Shown here piece by piece: positions 6,686-11,072 of a stretch of 11,072 nt of DNA. The DNA is taken from assembly GCA_015490105.1 (NCBI GenBank), contig WFYK01000023.1, forward strand, positions 1 through 11,072, written 5' to 3'. The notes beneath the pieces are model-generated. The model was given only the letters and a program-made list of their open reading frames with translations. It ran no database searches and was not told where the DNA came from. The position numbers and the translations under genes are program-made. The stretch's first letter is position 1, and every line of letters starts with the position of its first letter. This stretch comes from Aquificaceae bacterium. GTDB taxonomy: Bacteria; Aquificota; Aquificia; Aquificales; Aquificaceae.

Positions 6686-9068
6686 AAAGACTGCCCTCAT
6701 ACATAGAGGAAAGGAAATAAGCTACGGGGAACTTATAGAAAATGCAAAATCCTTTGCAAGCCTTTTAGATATACTCCCGGGAGACAGAGTGGTTATATTT
6801 TCCGAGAACCGTCCCGAGTGGATATACGCCCTTTTTGGAACTTGGATGAAGGGAGGGACAGCGGTTCCGGTAGACTTCATGTCCTCCGCGGAGGATCTGG
6901 CCTACATAGTTAAAGACGCGGAACCCAAAATCCTGATATGTTCTGAAGAAACTTCCAAAACGCTTAAAGACCTAAGCTTACACCCCATTGAGGTTATAAA
7001 TTTGGACAAGATTACCCTTCCCTCTCCCCTTGAAAAAACGCTCCACAGAGAAAAGGAAGATCTTGCCTTGATCTTATACACCTCCGGAACCACAGGCAGT
7101 CCTAAAGGGGTGATGTTGACCTTTGAAAATCTGATGTCTAACGTGGAAGGTTTGAAAGATGCCCGCGTAGCTACCCAAGAGGATTCCACCCTTGCAATTT
7201 TGCCCTTTCACCACTCCTACCCGCTTATGGTCACGGTCCTTGTCCCCCTCTCTATAGGTGCCACGGTCGTATTTTTAGATGAACTTTCCGCGGAGGACAT
7301 ACTCAGAAAGCTTCAAACCTATCGGATAACTATACTCGTAGGTGTCCCGCGTCTTTACGCGCTTTTTCACAAAAGAATAATGGAAAAGGTAAACCAAAAT
7401 CCTTTTGCAAAAGCTCTATTTAAAGCGTCCTCCTTAGTGCCTTGGGAGAAGACGAGAAAACTCATATTTAAAAGGGTCCACGACACCTTCGGTGGAAACA
7501 TACGCCTTATGGTAAGCGGAGGAGCCAAACTTCCCGAGGAAATTATTAAAGATTTCAACAGGATGGGATTTAAAGTTTTAGAAGGCTACGGCCTGACTGA
7601 AACCTCCCCCATAGTGAGTTTTAATCCTCCGGACAGGATAAAGGTCGGATCTGTAGGGCTTCCCATAAAGGGTGTGCAGGTAAGGATATCGCAAGAGGGA
7701 GAGATTCTTGTCAAAGGCCCGAACGTTATGAAAGGATACTGGAGAAAAGAAGAGGAAACTAAAAAGGTCTTAAAAAACGGCTGGCTTCATACGGGGGACT
7801 TAGGGGAAATAGACGAAGAAGGCTATCTGTATGTAAAAGGAAGACTCAAAGAAATCATAGTTCTTCCCAACGGCAAAAACGTAAATCCTGAAGAAATAGA
7901 GGCTTTAATTCTAAAAGAAAGCGATCTGATAAAAGAGTGTGCGGTTACCTTAAGGAACGGAAAACTCGTTGCCCTCGTGCATCCCGACTGGGAGAAGGTA
8001 AAGGAGAGAAAAATTCTCAACATCGGTGAAACTATAAAGTGGGAAGTAATAGATAAGGTAAACAGAAGGTTACCTCCTTGGAAACGCATAGGGGACTTCA
8101 GACTTATCAAGGAAGAACTTCCTAAAACCCGTCTTGGAAAAATTAGACGCTTCATGTTAAACGATCTTTTCGAGCGGGCGCAAAAACTTCAAAGAGAATC
8201 CCATCCTGCTCCAAAGGGAGAGCCGTTAGTGGAGTTTCTCTCTCAGGAAACCGGCAGGAATGTCGGCTACGCTGATCACATAGAGCTGGATCTGGGCCTT
8301 GACTCTCTTGGGAAGTTAGAACTAATAAGCTTTATTGAGAAAACCTACGGAGTGAAGATATCCGAGGAAGAGCTCGCAAGCCATCCAACGGTTGGAGAGT
8401 TGATAGATCTCATCAAATCTAAGGGAACCTTTGGAGAGACCTTTAAAGAGGAAGACTTTGCAATTCCCCACCACCCCAATCTTCTGAAATTTGGAACCTC
8501 CCTTTGCAAGATTTTTTTCAAGCTCTACAACAGACTTGAAGTTGAAGGTGTTGAAAATCTACCTCAGAAGCCTTTTCTGATCACTCCGAACCACGCGAGT
8601 TATTTAGACGGTTTTTTGATAGCCTCATCCCTGCCTTCGGAGGTTTTGAAAGACACTTATTTCGTTGGGGAGGAGGTATACTTTAGGAGATTCCCGGCAA
8701 ATCTTTTTGCAAGGCTATTTCATGTTATACCTGTAAACGTAAACAAAGACCTCAAAGGCTCTATAGAGAAGGTCTCCCGACTTTTGAGAGAGGGTAAAGT
8801 GGTTGTAATCTTTCCCGAAGGGGCGAGAACCAGAACGGGAGAACTCATGGAGTTTAAAAAGGGAACCATCATGATCATGAAACAAAACCGCGTTCCCGCG
8901 GTTCCGACCGCCATAGTGGGGAGCTATTCCGCTATGAGTATATACGATAAATTTCCGAAACCGGAGAAAATTAAGGTAATCTTTGGGAAACCCTTCACGT
9001 GGGAAGGCGATCTCCAAGAGGGTGCAAATGTTCTCAGAGAAGAGGTAAGGAAACTTCTTATATCTTGA
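6663..9068 (+). CDS. Trifunctional acyl-ACP synthetase / acyl carrier protein / lysophospholipid acyltransferase
   Basis: An 801-aa fusion with three domains. Residues 1-505 are an AMP-forming acyl synthetase: P-loop YTSGTTGSPKG (139-149), YGLTETSP (309-316), WLHTGDLGEIDEEG (374-387), GRLKEIIV (393-400), and a C-terminal Lys493 in PKTRLGKIRR. Residues 520-585 are an acyl carrier domain with GLDSLGKLE; Ser548 is the expected phosphopantetheine site. Residues 605-801 are a PlsC-like acyltransferase with NHASYLD (643-649) and FPEGARTRTG (717-726). The likely role is to activate free fatty acids, load them on the built-in ACP and esterify a lysophospholipid or glycerol phosphate at the membrane. 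E. coli Aas has synthetase and acyltransferase in the opposite order and no ACP domain. No transmembrane segment is obvious. The TTG start is set by GGAGG at 6649-6653. It overlaps trmFO by 23 bases and convergent secD by 11. Confidence 0.9.
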   Translation: MFPLKDFKKTALIHRGKEISYGELIENAKSFASLLDILPGDRVVIFSENRPEWIYALFGTWMKGGTAVPVDFMSSAEDLAYIVKDAEPKILICSEETSKTLKDLSLHPIEVINLDKITLPSPLEKTLHREKEDLALILYTSGTTGSPKGVMLTFENLMSNVEGLKDARVATQEDSTLAILPFHHSYPLMVTVLVPLSIGATVVFLDELSAEDILRKLQTYRITILVGVPRLYALFHKRIMEKVNQNPFAKALFKASSLVPWEKTRKLIFKRVHDTFGGNIRLMVSGGAKLPEEIIKDFNRMGFKVLEGYGLTETSPIVSFNPPDRIKVGSVGLPIKGVQVRISQEGEILVKGPNVMKGYWRKEEETKKVLKNGWLHTGDLGEIDEEGYLYVKGRLKEIIVLPNGKNVNPEEIEALILKESDLIKECAVTLRNGKLVALVHPDWEKVKERKILNIGETIKWEVIDKVNRRLPPWKRIGDFRLIKEELPKTRLGKIRRFMLNDLFERAQKLQRESHPAPKGEPLVEFLSQETGRNVGYADHIELDLGLDSLGKLELISFIEKTYGVKISEEELASHPTVGELIDLIKSKGTFGETFKEEDFAIPHHPNLLKFGTSLCKIFFKLYNRLEVEGVENLPQKPFLITPNHASYLDGFLIASSLPSEVLKDTYFVGEEVYFRRFPANLFARLFHVIPVNVNKDLKGSIEKVSRLLREGKVVVIFPEGARTRTGELMEFKKGTIMIMKQNRVPAVPTAIVGSYSAMSIYDKFPKPEKIKVIFGKPFTWEGDLQEGANVLREEVRKLLIS

Positions 9069-10554
9069 GCCAACGCTTTTTAGCAAGGATGTCCAGAAAG
9101 ACCTTAGCGTAGTAAACGTTAGATAGGAAGCTGGCTATAGTTCCTATAGCTAAGGTAGTGGCAAACCCCTTAACGGGTCCACTCCCGAACTGAAAGAGAA
9201 TTAAAGAAGCCACAAGCAATGTCGCGTGGGTATCCCAAACCGCACTCCAAGTTTTTCTGTATCCTATTTCCACCGCTTTCCTTAAAGTGTTGCCGAGTCT
9301 GAGCTCCTCTTTCACTCTCTCGAAAATAAGGACATTCGAGTCGACCGCTATACCCATGTTTAGGATTATTCCCGCTATTCCGGGAAGTGTAAGGGTAGCT
9401 CCTAAAACAACGAGACCTGCCCAAAGCAGTAGACCGTTAAGAAGTATAGACAGTGTGGCGGAAATTCCCGCAACCTTGTAGCGTCCCACAACTATGGCGA
9501 CGAGTAATAGAAAGCCCAAGATCCCTGCCTTTATGCCCTGTTCAATTGCGTCTTTTCCAAGAGACGGACCGACCACCTTTTCTTGGAGGATCTTTATAGA
9601 AGTAGGGAGAGAGCCGGTTCTGAGGATAAGGGCAAGGTCCCTCACCTCTTCGGGTGTGAAATCTCCCGTAATCTGTCCCCTGTCTGTTATCCTGCTCCTT
9701 ATCACCGGAGCGGAAACTACTTTACCTTCTAAAACTATGGCCAGTTGCTTCCCTATGTTTTTTGAGGTAAATTCGCCGAACTTTTGTGCAGCTTCACTCT
9801 TCAGTTCAAAGCCTACCGCGGGCCTTCCAAATTCATCTTGGGAAGTGTAAGCAGTTTTGAGATCAGAACCGCTTATTACGGGAACCTTGTCCACGAGATA
9901 CCATAGACTTCCGTCTCTTGAAGGAAGTATTTCCGTTTCATCGGTTAGCTTGCTTTCAAGATCTTCCTTACTGGGAGAACTGTCTACAACGAGCTTCAGC
10001 TCCAAGGAGGCGGTGCTACCGATTATCTTTTTCGCTCTTTCAAGATCTAAAAAACCCGGAAGTTCTATTAGAACCCTCTCCTTTCCCAAACGCGTTACTA
10101 CAGGTTGAACCACACCTAAGCTGTCAATTCTGTTTCTCAAAACTTCTATCGTTTGATCCACGATGTCTTTCTTGAGCTGATCTATATAGGCGTCGCTGAA
10201 GTAAACCTTGAGTATTCCCTCCTGATCCTGAACTATCCTGACCTCTTTTAGAGTTTCCCTGATCGTGCTCTCTATGGCGAACAGCTCCTTTTCTTCCAAA
10301 TACTCTATCTCTATTCTGTCCGGATAAGCTACAACGTCGAGGATCTTAAACCCCCTGTCCCTGAGGGTTTTTTCTAAAAAACGGGCGGTCCTTTCGTATT
10401 CTTCTTTTATGGCCTTTTGGAAGTCCGGCTCTATAACTATGGAAACCCCTCCTTTCAGATCAAGACCCAAGTTAACGGGCTTGGTGGCTACAACGAATAA
10501 AGATAGAGCCACTATAACCAGAAGAGCTATAAGGTTATAGGTAGTTTTGCGCAA
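9058..10554 (-). CDS. secD: Protein translocase subunit SecD
   Basis: SecD (498 aa) works with SecF beside SecYEG, using the proton gradient to help pull exported proteins through the membrane. The layout is typical: TM1 at about residues 7-24; the motif NLGLDLKGG (28-36); a large extracytoplasmic P1 region, including IEVLRNRIDSLGV (136-148) and ELPGFLD (174-180); then five C-terminal TM segments from about 341 to 490. GIAVDSNVLIFERVKEE (401-417) contains Asp405, equivalent to the conserved proton-pathway aspartate. GSGPVKGF is at 457-464. The start is TTG 10554: a TAG lies three codons upstream in frame and no ATG or GTG starts the conserved region. A GAGGAG sits only 1 base before this TTG, which is unusually close. 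The gene converges on the synthetase fusion with 11 bases of overlap, so secF does not follow; yajC is also absent from view. Confidence 0.95.
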   Translation of the reverse strand: MRKTTYNLIALLVIVALSLFVVATKPVNLGLDLKGGVSIVIEPDFQKAIKEEYERTARFLEKTLRDRGFKILDVVAYPDRIEIEYLEEKELFAIESTIRETLKEVRIVQDQEGILKVYFSDAYIDQLKKDIVDQTIEVLRNRIDSLGVVQPVVTRLGKERVLIELPGFLDLERAKKIIGSTASLELKLVVDSSPSKEDLESKLTDETEILPSRDGSLWYLVDKVPVISGSDLKTAYTSQDEFGRPAVGFELKSEAAQKFGEFTSKNIGKQLAIVLEGKVVSAPVIRSRITDRGQITGDFTPEEVRDLALILRTGSLPTSIKILQEKVVGPSLGKDAIEQGIKAGILGFLLLVAIVVGRYKVAGISATLSILLNGLLLWAGLVVLGATLTLPGIAGIILNMGIAVDSNVLIFERVKEELRLGNTLRKAVEIGYRKTWSAVWDTHATLLVASLILFQFGSGPVKGFATTLAIGTIASFLSNVYYAKVFLDILAKKRWLKI

Positions 10555-10573
10555 TCTCCTCTACCCCCGACGC

Positions 10574-10603
10574 TTCAAAAGTTTACCACGATGGAGTTAA
10601 AAT
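10574..10603 (+). promoter_or_regulatory. Candidate promoter of tRNA-Ser
   Basis: TAAAAT at 10598-10603 (-10) with a weak TTCAAA at 10574-10579 (-35), spacing 18. Transcription would start near 10610, leaving about 5 bases before the tRNA. The call rests on position and the -10 only. Confidence 0.4.
10580..10588 (-). promoter_or_regulatory. Candidate extended -10 of secD
   Basis: On the minus strand TGGTAAACT fits an extended -10 (TGnTAnnnT), about 25 bases before the secD TTG. No matching -35 is visible. It would overlap the tRNA promoter spacer, giving a divergent arrangement in the 60-bp gap. Confidence 0.25.
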
Positions 10604-10614
10604 CTTTTAAAGCA

Positions 10615-10702
10615 GGAGGGGTGGCCGAGCGGACGAAGGCGGGGGATTTGAAATCCCTTGAGGGTTCACAGCCCTCCGTGGGTTCGAATCCCACCCCCTC
10701 CG
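10615..10702 (+). tRNA. tRNA-Ser, anticodon UGA
   Basis: An 88-nt class II tRNA reading UCA codons. The acceptor stem GGAGGGG (10615-10621) pairs perfectly with CCCCTCC (10695-10701), with discriminator G at 10702, as expected for Ser. The anticodon loop is TTTGAAA (10647-10653) with TGA at 10649-10651, closed by GGGGA/TCCCT. A long variable arm pairs GAGGG with CCCTC. The T arm is GTGGG/CCCAC around TTCGAAT (10678-10694). CCA is not encoded. It lies between divergent secD and the copper ATPase. Confidence 0.97.
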
Positions 10703-10727
10703 TTTAGATCATCGTGAAATAAACACC

Positions 10728-10756
10728 TTGTATTAACACACACCTACCCTTATTAT
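10728..10756 (+). promoter_or_regulatory. Candidate promoter of the copper ATPase gene
   Basis: TTGTAT (10728-10733) and TATTAT (10751-10756) are separated by exactly 17 bases. The predicted TSS near 10763 leaves a leader of about 38 bases that includes a hairpin and the ribosome binding site. The 17-bp spacer argues against a MerR/CueR-type promoter, which normally has a 19-20 bp spacer. Confidence 0.5.
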
Positions 10757-10767
10757 TCCTGCTGTGA

Positions 10768-10785
10768 GAGTACCTAATGGTGCTC
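10768..10785 (+). promoter_or_regulatory. Inverted repeat / 5' leader hairpin before the copper ATPase
   Basis: GAGTACC-TAAT-GGTGCTC forms a 7-bp stem (one G-U pair) with a 4-base loop. It ends 2 bases before GGGAGG (10788-10793), the ribosome binding site of the ATG at 10801. It may be a repressor operator in DNA or a translation-control hairpin in RNA. No T-run follows, so it is not a terminator. It matches no operator I recognise with certainty. Confidence 0.4.
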
Positions 10786-10800
10786 AAGGGAGGCTTAATC

Positions 10801-11072
10801 ATGGAACATACACATATTCATAACCACGGAGGAGATGAAGAGGGTGTTTACACCTGTCCTCATCATCCAGAAGTAAGGAAAAACGAACCCGGTAAATGCC
10901 CAAAATGCGGTATGGATTTGATAAAAGTTCACTCAGATCATGTTCATACTACTCATGATATTCATAAAAAACATGAACATACGCACGTTGAACATAAGGC
11001 TCAAAAGGGCCACAGGCATGCAGACCACTCGATGCATATTGAAGAGATAAAAAGAAAAGCCATAGTTTCCAC
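10801..11072 (+). CDS. Copper-transporting P1B-type ATPase, CopB-like, N-terminus only
   Basis: The first 90 codons of a gene running off the right edge. Residues 17-40 form a heavy-metal-binding domain (YTCPHHPEV...PGKCPKCGMDL, with Cys19, Cys33 and Cys36). It is set in a His-rich leader of 19 histidines in the first 79 residues, followed by HSMHIEEIKRKAIVS, which resembles the stretch just before TM1 in CopB-type Cu+/Cu2+/Ag+ exporters. No signal peptide is present, so the metal-binding tail is cytoplasmic. ATG 10801 is set by GGGAGG at 10788-10793. The same domain occurs in CusB-like efflux adaptors, but those begin with a signal or membrane anchor, so the ATPase is preferred. Its His codons are mostly CAT (14 of 19), unlike neighbouring genes. 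The catalytic CPx/CPH and DKTGT motifs lie outside the window. Confidence 0.78.
   Translation, partial: MEHTHIHNHGGDEEGVYTCPHHPEVRKNEPGKCPKCGMDLIKVHSDHVHTTHDIHKKHEHTHVEHKAQKGHRHADHSMHIEEIKRKAIVS

Noticed and set aside
10702..10724. GTTTA...TAAAC inverted repeat after tRNA-Ser as a terminator
   Set aside because: The stem is only 5 bp, AT-rich, with a long loop and no T-run.
10728..10756. CueR/MerR-type copper promoter
   Set aside because: The -35/-10 spacing is 17 bp, not the 19-20 bp of that class, and no dyad lies within the spacer.
1..11072. Insertion sequence, CRISPR array, phage or toxin-antitoxin locus
   Set aside because: No transposase, integrase, repeat-spacer pattern, terminal repeats or small antitoxin-like gene was found on either strand; nearly every base is within a recognised gene.

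Overview
The window looks like chromosome from a compact, thermophilic bacterium of the Aquificales, and an Aquifex-like organism is the best guess. The grounds are heavy use of AGG/AGA for Arg and ATA for Ile, Lys/Glu-rich proteins, very tight packing, a fused NuoC-NuoD subunit standing outside a nuo cluster, and MurG outside a dcw cluster. This assignment is inference; no search was possible.

Layout. (1) 1-711 (+): C-terminal half of glycine dehydrogenase subunit 2 (GcvPB), cut by the left edge. (2) 686-1273 (-): small predicted Ser/Thr kinase of the COG2112 type. (3) 1312-3090 (+): NuoC-NuoD fusion of complex I, followed with a 4-base stop/start overlap by a P-loop kinase of the COG0645 type (3087-3632). 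(4) 5329-3591 (-): a YaaA-family gene and murG, joined by TGATG. (5) 5351-9068 (+): trmFO, then overlapping it a large acyl-ACP synthetase / ACP / acyltransferase fusion. (6) 10554-9058 (-): secD, without secF beside it. (7) 10615-10702 (+): tRNA-Ser(UGA). (8) 10801 to the right edge (+): the start of a copper-type P1B ATPase with a Cys metal-binding domain and a His-rich leader.

The genes form several short units in alternating directions with almost no space between them. All three convergent pairs overlap at their 3' ends, two same-strand pairs are coupled by stop/start overlaps, and the two divergent protein-gene pairs share gaps of only 38 and 21 bp. The products are mostly housekeeping: respiration (NuoCD), peptidoglycan synthesis (MurG), protein export (SecD), tRNA modification (TrmFO), lipid remodelling (the synthetase fusion) and one-carbon metabolism (GcvPB). 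The copper ATPase at the right edge differs in codon use, has its own promoter and 5' hairpin, and may be more recently acquired.

No insertion sequence, CRISPR array, phage gene or obviously new multi-gene system was seen. There is no gene-free stretch over 300 bases; the largest gap is 10703-10800. The points most worth a second look are the three-domain lipid enzyme, the two unrelated kinases flanking nuoCD, the 21-bp divergent promoter with apparently leaderless transcripts, and the hairpin just before the ribosome binding site of the copper ATPase.
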